The notes under the pieces were generated by a model. That model worked only from the letters and a program-made list of their open reading frames with translations. It made no database searches and was not told the origin of the DNA. Shown in pieces: positions 17,926-27,307 of a DNA stretch of 64,000 nt. Position 1 is the first letter of the stretch; each line of letters opens with the position of its first letter. The stretch lies in contig CANMLX010000001.1 in assembly GCA_947498845.1 (NCBI GenBank), positions 290,746 through 354,745 of the forward strand, given 5' to 3'. Made by a program: the position numbers and the translations under genes. The DNA comes from an uncultured Flavobacteriaceae bacterium (GTDB taxonomy: Bacteria > Bacteroidota > Bacteroidia > Flavobacteriales > Flavobacteriaceae).

Positions 17926-20526
17926 TTAAAATTGCTGTCCAATTATAAAGTGTGTTTCCCAATTACCCCTCGTTCCTGGATCTCCAGGAATATCATCGAA
18001 TCTACGTCCAAAATCTATACCTAATAAACCAAATGCAGGCATAAAAATACGCACACCAACACCAGCAGATCTTCTGATATTAAAAGGATTGTAATCTCTA
18101 AAATTATCAAAAGCATTACCTCCTTCTAAGAACGTTAGCGCATATATTTTTGCAGATGCTTCTAAAGTGATAGGGTAACGCAGTTCTAAAGAAAACTTAT
18201 TATATATGGTACTACCATCCCTATCTGATAAAGATTGATCTGGATAACCTCTTAACGATACAACCTGACGACCATCTAAAGTAAAATTCCCTAGCCCATT
18301 ACCTCCAACAAAGAACCTTTCAAAAGGAATAACACCTCTGTCATTATTGTAAGCGCCTAAGAAACCAAATTCAAAACTAGGTCTTAAGACTAGATTTTTT
18401 GCTAACTCAGTATACCAATCTCCTTTAAAGTTTATTTTATAAAACTCTAGCCATTTAAAACGTTCTTGATCTATTTCGCTAATTCTAGTAGAGGCAGCTA
18501 TATCATTATTTGTATTATTGTCTGTAAGCTCTAGTTGCTTTTCATCACGTTCTTGTTTTAAGGCTTTATAATCTACACCATCAAATAAAGAGTAAGGAAG
18601 AGATAATTTCGCAGTAATAGAGAAATTAGATCCACCAGTTGGGAAAATAGGATCTATTCTTGTGTTATTTCTGGAAAGGCCTGCTGTGTAAGATAAATTT
18701 TTAGAGCTTCCATCCCCAAATGTAAATAATCCTGTATTGTAATTATTTAAATCGTAAACCTGATAACTTAAAGACTGAGATAATGTAAAATAATCATCCG
18801 GAACAGATAAGCGCTTGGCAAGACCTAATGTAATTCCCGTAATATTAAAACTTCTACTTTTATCTGGGGTTCTACTTCCTGGATTCCATAAGAACTGTTT
18901 GGTATGAGATATGGAAGCAGAGAATTGTACAGGTCTTTTACCTCCTAACCAAGGTTCAGAAAACGAAAAGCTATAGGTTTGAAAAAGACGACTTGCTTGT
19001 AGACGTAACGCCAATTTTTGTCCATCTCCCATGGGTATCGGCTTGTAAGCATCTTTTTTAAAGATATCCTTTATAGAAAAGTTGTTAAAAGATAATCCCA
19101 AAGTACCTATAAAGCCACCGCCACCATAACCTCCTTGTAATTCTATTTGGCTGGATCCAGTTTCTTTTACTTTGTAATCAATATCTACAGTACCTTCGTT
19201 TGGGTTTGGGTTTTTAATGTCTGGAACTAATTCTTGTGCATCAAAAAAGCCTAATTGCCCAAGTTCTCGTATAGTACGTACTACATTCGCTTTACTATAT
19301 AAATCACCTGGACGTGTTCTCAATTCCCTATAAACAACATGGTCGTTTGTTTTATCATTCCCAGATACAGAAACATTATTAAAATACGCAGGTTTACCTT
19401 CCGAAATTCTAATTTCCATATCAATAACATTATTTTCAGCCTTTACCTCTACAGGGTTTATTGTTGAAAATAAATAACCAAAGTTTTGATATAGGTTGGT
19501 AATATCATCGGCATCTGGTTTTGAATTATCCTGTATGCGTTTTTGTAAAAGAATACCATTATAAGTGTCTCCCTTTTTAATACGCAAGTATCTTTGAAGT
19601 TGCTGGTCGCTATAAACGGTATTACCTATAAACTTTATATCTCCAAATTTATAAAGATTACCTTCCTCTAATTTTATATGTAATGAAATAGTTTCATCTG
19701 GGTTTACACTTATACTATCTGAAATAATACGAGCATCACGATAACCATTTTCTTTATATTTATCAATTAGGTGCCCAAGATCTGCCTGATAAGCTGAGTC
19801 TATAAATTTAGAGCGCTTTAAAATACGTATGCGGTTTATCTTTTTGGTACTCTTCATTGCTTTTCTAAGCACATTGTCTTTTAAAGCGGTATTACCATCA
19901 AAAGCGATCTCCTTAATTTTAACTTTCTCTCCTTTATCTATGGCTACTACCATATTTACCTTAGCCTTATCTGTGGAGTCCTTAACTTCTATAGTGTTAA
20001 TGTTTACTTTAGAACTGTAAAACCCTTGTTTTTTGTATTTTTTTACTAAATAATTTTTGGTGGTAGTGATAAGGTTTTCGGTAACTTTTGTTCCTTTTTT
20101 AAGTTTATTATCATTGATAATACTTTCTATTTGCCCTTTTTTTATACCTGTGATTTTCACTTCTTTTAGCTGTGGTAAATCTGCTAAGTGTATTTCTAAA
20201 AAAGCAGTACCGTTTTCGATGTTTTTTATATAAACTTCTATGTTGCTAAAGAGCTTAGAATTCCATAGTTTTTTAATGGCATTGGCTATATCTTCACCAG
20301 GAATGGTGATATCTGCTCCTTTTCTTAATCCAGAATACGCAATTATTGTTTGTTCGTTAAAACTTGTGTCTCCAGATACCGAAACACCTCCTAATGTATA
20401 TTTCTTACCTTTATCATAGGCTATATCCTGCCCTTGAATATTGCTAAAGCCAAAAGCAAAAATTAGTAGTGCTATATATGGTTTAATGTAATTTTTTAAT
20501 AAAGGTGAATTAGTTAAGTTGTTCAC
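17926..20526 (-). CDS. bamA: BamA outer-membrane assembly factor
   Basis: Core of the BAM complex that folds beta-barrels into the outer membrane. Five POTRA domains occupy roughly residues 35-440 (GGVSVSGDTSFNEQTI, KEIAFDGNTALKD, GDIKFIGNTVYSDQQL, FNNVSVSGNDKTNDHVV) and the 16-stranded barrel follows to the C-terminus FIIGQQF. I chose the GTG at 20526: it gives a signal peptide ending SNIQGQ, 866 residues, and overlaps uppS by 17 nt. In-frame ATGs at 20577 and 20634 would overlap uppS by 68-125 nt and put charged residues before the signal peptide. Confidence 0.93.
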   Translation of the reverse strand: MNNLTNSPLLKNYIKPYIALLIFAFGFSNIQGQDIAYDKGKKYTLGGVSVSGDTSFNEQTIIAYSGLRKGADITIPGEDIANAIKKLWNSKLFSNIEVYIKNIENGTAFLEIHLADLPQLKEVKITGIKKGQIESIINDNKLKKGTKVTENLITTTKNYLVKKYKKQGFYSSKVNINTIEVKDSTDKAKVNMVVAIDKGEKVKIKEIAFDGNTALKDNVLRKAMKSTKKINRIRILKRSKFIDSAYQADLGHLIDKYKENGYRDARIISDSISVNPDETISLHIKLEEGNLYKFGDIKFIGNTVYSDQQLQRYLRIKKGDTYNGILLQKRIQDNSKPDADDITNLYQNFGYLFSTINPVEVKAENNVIDMEIRISEGKPAYFNNVSVSGNDKTNDHVVYRELRTRPGDLYSKANVVRTIRELGQLGFFDAQELVPDIKNPNPNEGTVDIDYKVKETGSSQIELQGGYGGGGFIGTLGLSFNNFSIKDIFKKDAYKPIPMGDGQKLALRLQASRLFQTYSFSFSEPWLGGKRPVQFSASISHTKQFLWNPGSRTPDKSRSFNITGITLGLAKRLSVPDDYFTLSQSLSYQVYDLNNYNTGLFTFGDGSSKNLSYTAGLSRNNTRIDPIFPTGGSNFSITAKLSLPYSLFDGVDYKALKQERDEKQLELTDNNTNNDIAASTRISEIDQERFKWLEFYKINFKGDWYTELAKNLVLRPSFEFGFLGAYNNDRGVIPFERFFVGGNGLGNFTLDGRQVVSLRGYPDQSLSDRDGSTIYNKFSLELRYPITLEASAKIYALTFLEGGNAFDNFRDYNPFNIRRSAGVGVRIFMPAFGLLGIDFGRRFDDIPGDPGTRGNWETHFIIGQQF

Positions 20527-21250
20527 TTGTTTTCCCAAATCGTCTTTCTCTTTTTTGATATTCAATAATAGCTTCATACAAATGCTGCTTTGTAAAATCT
20601 GGCCATAGCGTCTTTGTAAAGTACAACTCTGCATATGCTATTTGCCAAAGCAAAAAATTACTAATACGTTGTTCGCCACTCGTTCTTATTAATAAATCTA
20701 CATCTGGCAAATTTTGCGTGTAAAGATGCTCATTTATAATTGATTCATCAATAAGTTCGGGCGAAATTATATTATTTTTAACTTTCTTACTAATTTCTTT
20801 AACAGTGTTTAATAATTCTTCTCTAGAGCCGTAACTAAGGGCTAAAGTAAGTGTCATCCTGTTATTTTGATTAGTAAGTTCTATAACTTCATGAAGTTCT
20901 TTATAAACTTTAGAAGGGAGAGAGGTTAAGTTGCCAATCGCCGATAACCTTATATTATTATCTTGAAGGGTTTTAATTTCTTTTTTTAATGAAGACACTA
21001 ATAGTTTCATTAATGTTTGCACCTCTAGCTTAGGGCGGTTCCAGTTTTCGGTTGAAAAAGCATAAAGTGTAAGGTTAGCAACACCCAATTCTGCACAGGC
21101 TTCAACTACTTCTCTTACGGCTTTTGTGCCATTTTCATGACCAAAAGCTCTAAGCATACCCTTTTGTTTTGCCCAACGCCCATTACCATCCATAATTATT
21201 GCAATATGCTTAGGTAATCTTTTTAAGAGTATGTTGTTTTTTAAGTCCAT
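20510..21250 (-). CDS. uppS: Isoprenyl (undecaprenyl diphosphate) synthase
   Basis: A 246-residue cis-prenyltransferase that makes undecaprenyl diphosphate, the lipid carrier for cell-wall and surface glycans. The signature HIAIIMDGNGRWAKQKG is at the N-terminus; the late segments DLLIRTSGEQRISNFLLWQ and FTKTLWPDF are typical. It starts one nt after the DUF6089 gene ends and overlaps bamA, so DUF6089-uppS-bamA form one transcription unit. Confidence 0.96.
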   Translation of the reverse strand: MDLKNNILLKRLPKHIAIIMDGNGRWAKQKGMLRAFGHENGTKAVREVVEACAELGVANLTLYAFSTENWNRPKLEVQTLMKLLVSSLKKEIKTLQDNNIRLSAIGNLTSLPSKVYKELHEVIELTNQNNRMTLTLALSYGSREELLNTVKEISKKVKNNIISPELIDESIINEHLYTQNLPDVDLLIRTSGEQRISNFLLWQIAYAELYFTKTLWPDFTKQHLYEAIIEYQKRERRFGKTSEQLN

Positions 21251-21943
21251 TTAATAATTTACGCAGTAACAGGGATTTTTGCCAAATGTGTAGGTAAGTG
21301 TAATTCCAGAAAACACATACCAGTCATTATTATTTATATTTCCAAAGCGAAATGAATCCAAGGTATCCGATTTAGGAACACTTCCATCTAGAGCGTCTGT
21401 AAAAGTATAGCGAGCGCCAACTTCTGCTCCTAAGATAAGATTGCCAATAAAACGCGTTTTAAAACCTAAAACCATAGGAATACCAAAAGTCCAGCTAGAG
21501 TCGTTTTGAGAAATTAATCGTCCAGTGGTGTCAAAAAAATTGTTCTCAAACCTGGTAAAACTAATGCCTGAATATAAGTAAGGTGTCGCAACAGGTTTTC
21601 TATTGTGTAAATTAAAATTCAAAAATGTAAATTCCATACCAGCAGAAATTTCCATGATACTGTTATTGAATTCATAACCTCTAATTTGGCGTCTAGGATC
21701 TTCAGAATCAATATCTGTACCTTTTAATTCACTAAAAATAGCAGATATTCTATAAGAGTGTCTGGCACTTCTATTCCATTTATATAACCCTCCAAACGCA
21801 ACTTGATTTGGTGAAATAAAGTCTGTAGCTCCAACATCACCTATAAAGTTACTTCCTCCAACAAAAATACCTATTTCGTTTATTTGAGAATAACTTGAAT
21901 GTAAAGTTAATAGACCTATAATTAATGTACTTAAAAGACGCAT
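21251..21943 (-). CDS. DUF6089 outer-membrane beta-barrel protein
   Basis: A 230-residue protein with a signal peptide (to about residue 19) and alternating beta-strand pattern; INEIGIFVGGSNFIGDVG is a hallmark of the DUF6089 family found beside uppS/bamA in Flavobacteriia. Its C-terminus (FGKNPCYCVNY) has two Cys. Its position suggests a role in the envelope, but no function is established. It is the first gene of the DUF6089-uppS-bamA unit; a TATATTTG -7 box lies at 21960-21967 on the minus strand. Confidence 0.85.
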   Translation of the reverse strand: MRLLSTLIIGLLTLHSSYSQINEIGIFVGGSNFIGDVGATDFISPNQVAFGGLYKWNRSARHSYRISAIFSELKGTDIDSEDPRRQIRGYEFNNSIMEISAGMEFTFLNFNLHNRKPVATPYLYSGISFTRFENNFFDTTGRLISQNDSSWTFGIPMVLGFKTRFIGNLILGAEVGARYTFTDALDGSVPKSDTLDSFRFGNINNNDWYVFSGITLTYTFGKNPCYCVNY

Positions 21944-21959
21944 AGTTGTTTAAAGTTTG

Positions 21960-21967
21960 CAAATATA
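21960..21967 (-). promoter_or_regulatory. -7 box of the DUF6089-uppS-bamA unit
   Basis: On the minus strand it reads TATATTTG, 16 nt before the DUF6089 start. No TTTG at the expected 19-nt spacing, so support is partial. Confidence 0.45.
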
Positions 21968-22002
21968 ATAAATAAGATTAGCCAATTACAATTTGATTCA
22001 AA

Positions 22003-22213
22003 GAAGTCACCTTGACTTTTTCAATTTGTTAAAAAATTGCTGTTTTAAGCTCTATTTTTTGTCTTTTTTTCTTTCCGTAGCCCTGCTATGCAACTCAAAA
22101 AAAGTCTTTAACAGAACAAAAACACCTAATTTTAGTTCACAAGACTCTTATTTTTAAATATAGAGTTCATGAATCTTTGATTTCACTTAAAAGCAAAAAG
22201 TAAGGATGACTTC
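22003..22213. repeat. Degenerate member of the palindromic family, copy 5 (211 bp)
   Basis: Ends GAAGTCACCTTGACTTTTT / AAAAAGTAAGGATGACTTC and a core CCGTAGCCCTGCTATGC near 22076-22092. The left arm resembles that of copy 9 (49527-49688). The right arm is about 50 bp longer, probably by an insertion. It occupies the 312-bp gap between DUF6089 and nadK; no gene is seen there. Confidence 0.55.
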
Positions 22214-22255
22214 AAATTGTATAAGCCTAAAACAGATTTTTTACTTAATTATTGT

Positions 22256-23140
22256 CTAATTGCGGCTGTCCTCACCCCAAAGCATTTTCTTTCGAAGTGT
22301 TTTTAAAAAGCTTTCGTCAAGTAAGTCTATCATTTTAATTTTAAAGTTTGCTTTTTTAATTTCCAGGATCGTATCATTATTAAAAGTGGCAATTCTAGAA
22401 TCCAAAGAAACAAGGTGCTGTTCCTCTCTCCCACTAACTCTTAACTGTATTTCGGTAGAATCTGGAATAACTAATGGACGTGCGCTTAAGTTATGAGGAG
22501 CGATAGGCGTGAGTACAAAACTATTAGCTCCTGGTGTAATCACAGGGCCACCACAACTTAAAGAATACCCTGTAGAGCCAGTAGGGGTAGAAATAATTAA
22601 TCCGTCACACCAATAGGAGGTTAAGTATTCACCATCCAAAAGTGTTTCTACAGTAATCATGGATGTCGTGTTTTTTCTGCTTACTGCTATTTCGTTTAAT
22701 GCAAAATTTAAAGAAGAAATCTCTTTGTTTTTAGAGGGAGATTCTAATGTTAATAAGCTGCGTTCAGATATTTTATAGCGTCCGTCAATAATATTTTGAA
22801 TGGCTTTTTCTATATCTTCCACTTGTATAGTAGCAAGAAAACCTAATCTTCCCGTGTTAATACCTACTATAGGGATATCTAAATCTTTAACAAATGTAAT
22901 GGCTCGCAAAATAGTACCATCTCCACCTATGCTAATGAGTAAATCGAATGATTTGTTTAATGTTTCAAACGTTTTAAAAGACCTATAAAATGCATTGTTT
23001 GATGATACAGATGATAATAAATCTGAAAATTGAGATTCAATATAAATATCTACCTCTTTTTTAGATACATAATTTAATAGTGTATCTACCGATGTGAGCG
23101 TGTACGTGTTATTAAAACGACCAAAAATGGCAATTTTCAT
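22256..23140 (-). CDS. nadK: NAD kinase
   Basis: A 294-residue cytoplasmic kinase that makes NADP from NAD using ATP. The GGDG motif is visible in LISIGGDGTILRA, followed by VGINTGRLGFLA and the STPTGSTGYSLSCGGP active-site segment. It follows the CBS-domain gene on the minus strand with 63 nt between them, and has its own TATATTTG box. Confidence 0.96.
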   Translation of the reverse strand: MKIAIFGRFNNTYTLTSVDTLLNYVSKKEVDIYIESQFSDLLSSVSSNNAFYRSFKTFETLNKSFDLLISIGGDGTILRAITFVKDLDIPIVGINTGRLGFLATIQVEDIEKAIQNIIDGRYKISERSLLTLESPSKNKEISSLNFALNEIAVSRKNTTSMITVETLLDGEYLTSYWCDGLIISTPTGSTGYSLSCGGPVITPGANSFVLTPIAPHNLSARPLVIPDSTEIQLRVSGREEQHLVSLDSRIATFNNDTILEIKKANFKIKMIDLLDESFLKTLRKKMLWGEDSRN

Positions 23141-23169
23141 CTGTAAAATTTTTAATATTTAGTAGGGTG

Positions 23170-23177
23170 CAAATATA
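23170..23177 (-). promoter_or_regulatory. -7 box of nadK
   Basis: Reads TATATTTG on the minus strand, 29 nt before the ATG. No clear -33 partner. Confidence 0.45.
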
Positions 23178-23203
23178 GGCTTTTGTTAAAGTATATAAGT
23201 CTT

Positions 23204-23863
23204 TTACATGTTTAAGTATTTATTCAAATAGTCCGAGCGTTCTTTTAAATTTTGGGTAAAGGCATCTTCTTCATGACCAGAAGCTATATTATAACTATAG
23301 CGTCTAAAGGTTTGTATAATGTCATTTAGGCTGGTATTACCTATTTTTAGAGTGACCTGTACAATATCATTTTTCATTTTAGAGACAAACGCACCCAGTA
23401 ATTTACCATTATTAGATTCTACAATCTGACTTATTTCACTAAAAGAGTAGTCGTTAATTCCTTTTTCAACAACCAAAACGCCTCCAGCTTCAAAAAAGAA
23501 AGGAGATTCATTAAACAAACCTATAACATCATTAAGTTCGTAATAGCCCATATACGTATTTTTGTCATTTAAAACGGGCATTATGTTTGCAGAGTTTTGA
23601 GCAAAAGCTTCTAAAACATCTAGCCAAAGAGTGGTGTCTCTCACAAAAAAGTCTTCAACCGCATATAAATAATCATTAATCGATTTATCACTATCAAAAC
23701 AATGTGCGTCAGTTTCAAAAAAGGAGCCTAAAAACACATTGTTTTCATCTTTAATAGGGATATGAGAATAAGTGAGCTGATTAAAAAGTTGTTGTAGTTC
23801 ATTAATCTTACTATCACTACTAAGAGGTTTTATGTCGTTTATAATGAATTCGTTAAGTCTCAT
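23204..23863 (-). CDS. CBS-domain protein
   Basis: A 219-residue protein with two CBS motifs in the first 130 residues (SHIPIKDENNVFLGSF and IMPVLNDKNTYMGYYELNDVI) and a C-terminal ACT-like region (about 140-215). Such pairs bind adenosyl nucleotides and regulate a partner; in Flavobacteriia the gene sits next to nadK and pdxJ, which would fit NAD(P)-linked control (inference). It is divergent from pdxJ. Confidence 0.85.
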   Translation of the reverse strand: MRLNEFIINDIKPLSSDSKINELQQLFNQLTYSHIPIKDENNVFLGSFFETDAHCFDSDKSINDYLYAVEDFFVRDTTLWLDVLEAFAQNSANIMPVLNDKNTYMGYYELNDVIGLFNESPFFFEAGGVLVVEKGINDYSFSEISQIVESNNGKLLGAFVSKMKNDIVQVTLKIGNTSLNDIIQTFRRYSYNIASGHEEDAFTQNLKERSDYLNKYLNM

Positions 23864-23950
23864 TTTTTTGTGTTTTAGCGTATTGATAACTAAGTTTTGG
23901 TATTCTGCAAATTAATCAAAAAAAAAGGACTCAGGGGTTTTTCTAGTTTG

Positions 23951-23958
23951 TACTTTTG
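23951..23958 (+). promoter_or_regulatory. -7 box of pdxJ
   Basis: TACTTTTG fits TAnnTTTG and lies 18 nt before the chosen ATG, leaving a leader of about 10 nt. Confidence 0.5.
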
Positions 23959-23976
23959 CTTTTTAAAATAAAATTG

Positions 23977-24690
23977 ATGACAAAATTAAGTGTAAATATC
24001 AATAAAATAGCGACTTTAAGAAACTCTAGAGGAGGTGATGTGCCTAATGTTGTTAATTTCGCAAAAGATGTACAACGTTTTGGAGCAGAAGGCGTAACGA
24101 TTCATCCAAGACCAGATGAACGGCATATACGTTATCAAGATGCCAGAGATCTTAAACCAGAAGTGTATACAGAGTATAATATTGAAGGGAATCCAATACC
24201 AAAATTTATAGATTTGGTATTAAATGTAAAACCAACGCAGGTAACTCTAGTACCAGATGCTCTGGATGCAATTACCAGTAATGCAGGTTGGGATACTATA
24301 AAGCACAAAGATTTTTTAGTTGAAGTAATTAAAGAATTTAAAAGCAATGGTATTAGGACCTCCATTTTTGTAGATCCTGTTTTAAAACAAATAGAAGGCG
24401 CAAAAGCTACAGGAACAGATCGTGTAGAATTATATACTGAAGCTTATGCAAAGACCTATGAATTAGGTAATGAAAATGGAATTACACCATATGTCGAGGC
24501 TGCTAAACTAGCAAACCAATTAGGGTTGGGTCTTAATGCAGGCCACGACTTATCATTGGATAATGTGGCGTTTTTTAAAAATAATATTCCAGATTTGTTA
24601 GAAGTTTCTATAGGACATGCCTTAGTAACAGAAAGTTTATATTTAGGTGTGGAAAACGTTATTCAAATGTATTTACATAAATTAAAATAA
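23977..24690 (+). CDS. pdxJ: Pyridoxine 5'-phosphate synthase
   Basis: A 237-residue TIM-barrel enzyme that joins 1-deoxy-D-xylulose 5-phosphate and 3-amino-2-oxopropyl phosphate in the last step of de novo vitamin B6 synthesis. Family marks are LSVNINKIATLRNSRGG at the start, GVTIHPRPDERHI, TLVPD and LNAGHDLSLDN. I start at the ATG at 23977, which aligns with the family; a TTG 21 nt upstream would lie over the promoter box. The stop codon overlaps the start of the next gene by one base (TAATG). Confidence 0.96.
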   Translation: MTKLSVNINKIATLRNSRGGDVPNVVNFAKDVQRFGAEGVTIHPRPDERHIRYQDARDLKPEVYTEYNIEGNPIPKFIDLVLNVKPTQVTLVPDALDAITSNAGWDTIKHKDFLVEVIKEFKSNGIRTSIFVDPVLKQIEGAKATGTDRVELYTEAYAKTYELGNENGITPYVEAAKLANQLGLGLNAGHDLSLDNVAFFKNNIPDLLEVSIGHALVTESLYLGVENVIQMYLHKLK

Positions 24691-25454
24691 TGCTGTTACA
24701 TTCAAATATAATAGGAGCAGGAACCCCGTTTGTTATTTTACATGGATTTCTGGGTATGGGAGATAACTGGAAGACGCTTGGGAGACAGTTTAGTGAACAA
24801 GGGTTTGAAGTACATTTAGTAGACCAAAGAAACCACGGGCGTAGTTTTCATGATGATAATTTTAGTTATGAGGTTTTAATTGAAGACTTAAAGTATTATT
24901 GTGAAAAGAAAAACTTGGAAGATATTGTGCTTTTGGGGCATTCCATGGGAGGTAAAACAGCCATGTTGTTTGCAACACAATATCCTGAATTCGTTTCAAA
25001 ATTAGTAATCGCAGATATAGCACCTCGATTTTACCCAGTACATCATGATGCTATTTTAGAAGGTTTAAGTACTTTGGATTTTAATATTATAAAAAGTAGA
25101 GGTGAGGCAGATAAGGTTTTAAGTGGTTATGTTACAGATGTAGGAACACGACAATTTTTACTTAAAAATTTATACTGGGTTGAAAAAGGACAGTTAGGAT
25201 TGCGAATAAATATTACTGTTTTAAAAGAAGAAGTTGGCGAAATAGGAGAGCCTCTGCCAAGTCATGCAAACTTTAATAAGGATGTGTTATTTTTACGTGG
25301 GGATCGTTCAGAATATATAGGTGTAAATGATGAAGCTGGCATAAAAAATCATTTTCCCAATTATAAAATTGCAACAATAGCAAATTCTGGGCATTGGTTG
25401 CATGCAGAGAACCCTAAGGACTTTTTTGAAGCTGTGGTTGAGTTTGTTAAATAA
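24690..25454 (+). CDS. Alpha/beta-hydrolase (YbfF-like)
   Basis: A 254-residue alpha/beta-hydrolase with oxyanion HGFLGMGDNWKT, nucleophile elbow GHSMGGK (Ser about 96), and a late catalytic His in NSGHWLHAE. The acid is probably the Asp in FLRGDRSEY. Closest in pattern to the YbfF/DUF-esterase group acting on short acyl esters; the substrate is unknown. It overlaps pdxJ by one nt and is surely co-transcribed. Confidence 0.9.
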   Translation: MLLHSNIIGAGTPFVILHGFLGMGDNWKTLGRQFSEQGFEVHLVDQRNHGRSFHDDNFSYEVLIEDLKYYCEKKNLEDIVLLGHSMGGKTAMLFATQYPEFVSKLVIADIAPRFYPVHHDAILEGLSTLDFNIIKSRGEADKVLSGYVTDVGTRQFLLKNLYWVEKGQLGLRINITVLKEEVGEIGEPLPSHANFNKDVLFLRGDRSEYIGVNDEAGIKNHFPNYKIATIANSGHWLHAENPKDFFEAVVEFVK

Positions 25455-25562
25455 GCAGTCTGGATATTGTAAAACGTTAATATAAATTTAGATATTAATA
25501 TGTAATGTTGTTTTTGCTTTTAAAAAAGATAAAAACTAGCTTTAAATCAAGTGGTTAAAAAC

Positions 25563-25593
25563 TTTGTTGGGATGTAAAAATATACTAGTTTTG
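25563..25593 (+). promoter_or_regulatory. Promoter of tig
   Basis: TTTG at 25563-25566, 19-nt spacer, TAGTTTTG at 25586-25593. This is a full match to the Bacteroidota primary sigma consensus and predicts a start near 25600. Confidence 0.65.
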
Positions 25594-25847
25594 CATCCCG
25601 ATTTTAATTACAGAAAATTAACCCGAAAAATTCATGGTTTTTCGTCATGAAAAGTCAAAATGCCGAGATATGTGGGGAGCGCAGGGATTTTTTACTAAAA
25701 GAATTGTAATCCAATTTTGAGGGTTGAAAATTTTGAGCATTTCCAGATAGCAAAGGTAGTTTGGCTTTGGAATAGAAATAATTATGAATTTTTTGGGTTA
25801 AGGGATAAACCAAATTGTTAAATGCCATAAGGCTTTATATATTTAAG
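25594..25847 (+). promoter_or_regulatory. Long 5' leader of tig
   Basis: About 248 nt between the predicted transcription start and the ATG hold no ORF. A CGAAAAA/TTTTTCG hairpin with a 7-nt loop is at 25624-25644; the rest has no structure I can pin down. The 25455-25562 part before the promoter also shows nothing recognisable. Confidence 0.4.
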
Positions 25848-27176
25848 ATGAATATTACAAGAGAAAACGTAGATGCATTAAATGCGGTAGTAAAAGTAGA
25901 TATTGCTAAAGAAGATTATAGCGATAAAGTAGAAAAAATATTATCAGACTACCGTAAAACAGCTAATATACCTGGTTTTAGAAAAGGACATGTGCCAATG
26001 GGTATGGTTAAAAAGCAATATGGAAAAGCTGTTTTAGTAGATGAGGTAAATAAACTATTGCAAGATGCATTAAATAAGTATTTAACCGAAGAAAAGTTAG
26101 ATGTTTTAGGGCAACCACTTCCAAAACCTCAAGACGATATAGATTGGGATGCAGATGGATTTTCGTTTGAGTTTGAATTAGGTTTATCACCAGAATTTGA
26201 TGTTAACTTAAAGAGCAAAAAAGCAATAACACATTACAATATCATTGCCGATGATAAGATGATTGATGAGCAAATAGAGCGCATTCAAAAACAATATGGT
26301 AAGTTAGTATCTCAAGACACTGTTGAAAAAGATAGCGAGATCACAGGTATTTATAAAAACGAAGAAGAAGATATAGATAATACTGTTACTTTGACTTTAG
26401 ATAAGTTTAAAGGAAAAGCAACCGAAAAACAATTTATTGGTGCTAAAGCAGGAGATGTTATCGTTTTAAAAACAAAAGGACTTTATAGTGATGATCATGA
26501 GTTAATGCATGCATTAAAGGTAGATCACGACAAAGCTCATGGTTTAGATATTGAAGTAAGCTTTACAATTAACGAAATTAATAAGCGTGAGTTAGCAGAA
26601 TTAGATCAAGAGTTATTTGATAAATTGTTTGGAAAAGATACTGTTAAAACAGTAACAGAACTTAAAGATAAGATCAAAGAAGATGCAGAAAAGCAGTTTT
26701 TACAACAATCGGATCAAAAACTTTTAAACGATATCACCGAGCATTTAGTTGATAGCACAAAATTTGATTTGCCAGCTGAATTTTTAACAAAATGGATGCA
26801 AGCCTCAGGAGAAAAAGAATTAGACGAAGCGCAGGCAAAAGAAGAATATGAAAAATCAGAAAAAAGCTTACGTTATCAATTAATAGAAGGTAAGTTAATC
26901 GAAGAAAATGGTATTCAGGTGACTTTAGATGATATTAAAAATCATGCTAAAGAAATGATAAAAGGGCAAATGGCTCAGTTTGGTCAAATGAATCCTTCAG
27001 ATGAAGAATTAGAAGGCATTGCCGCTAGAGTTTTAGGTAATCAAGAAGAAGCACGTCGTATTTCAGAGCAGTTAGTAAGTCAGAAATTAATTGCATTATA
27101 TAAGGAAAAAGCAAACCTTAAAGTAAAGGAATTGAGTTATGAAAACTTTGTAAAAGAAGTTTATGGAGATAAATAA
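25848..27176 (+). CDS. tig: Trigger factor
   Basis: A 442-residue ribosome-bound chaperone. The N-terminal ribosome-binding domain carries the signature GFRKGHVPMGMVKKQYG; the PPIase-like domain lies in the middle (about 150-245), though divergent as usual in Bacteroidota, and the C-terminal arms follow. I start at MNITRENV (25848), which fits the family; a further-upstream start would add 11 non-conserved residues. The gene precedes clpP and clpX, a widely conserved order, but a strong terminator separates tig from clpP. Confidence 0.96.
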   Translation: MNITRENVDALNAVVKVDIAKEDYSDKVEKILSDYRKTANIPGFRKGHVPMGMVKKQYGKAVLVDEVNKLLQDALNKYLTEEKLDVLGQPLPKPQDDIDWDADGFSFEFELGLSPEFDVNLKSKKAITHYNIIADDKMIDEQIERIQKQYGKLVSQDTVEKDSEITGIYKNEEEDIDNTVTLTLDKFKGKATEKQFIGAKAGDVIVLKTKGLYSDDHELMHALKVDHDKAHGLDIEVSFTINEINKRELAELDQELFDKLFGKDTVKTVTELKDKIKEDAEKQFLQQSDQKLLNDITEHLVDSTKFDLPAEFLTKWMQASGEKELDEAQAKEEYEKSEKSLRYQLIEGKLIEENGIQVTLDDIKNHAKEMIKGQMAQFGQMNPSDEELEGIAARVLGNQEEARRISEQLVSQKLIALYKEKANLKVKELSYENFVKEVYGDK

Positions 27177-27201
27177 TCCAATAATAATTCATTATATTTA
27201 T

Positions 27202-27234
27202 ACGCTTAAATCTTAACAGATTTAAGCGTTTTTT
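27202..27234 (+). terminator. Terminator between tig and clpP
   Basis: ACGCTTAAATCT (27202-27213) pairs with AGATTTAAGCGT (27218-27229) around TAAC, followed by TTTT. It is a textbook intrinsic terminator. Confidence 0.85.
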
Positions 27235-27307
27235 CGTTAAAAAACTGATAAAGTTAGTTTTATGTAACTGAAAATTAATAAATTAAAGTAAAACAAGAAA
27301 CCTATTT

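Noticed and set aside
20527..20634. Longer bamA start at 20634
   Set aside because: It would overlap uppS by 125 nt and put 36 non-signal residues before the signal peptide.
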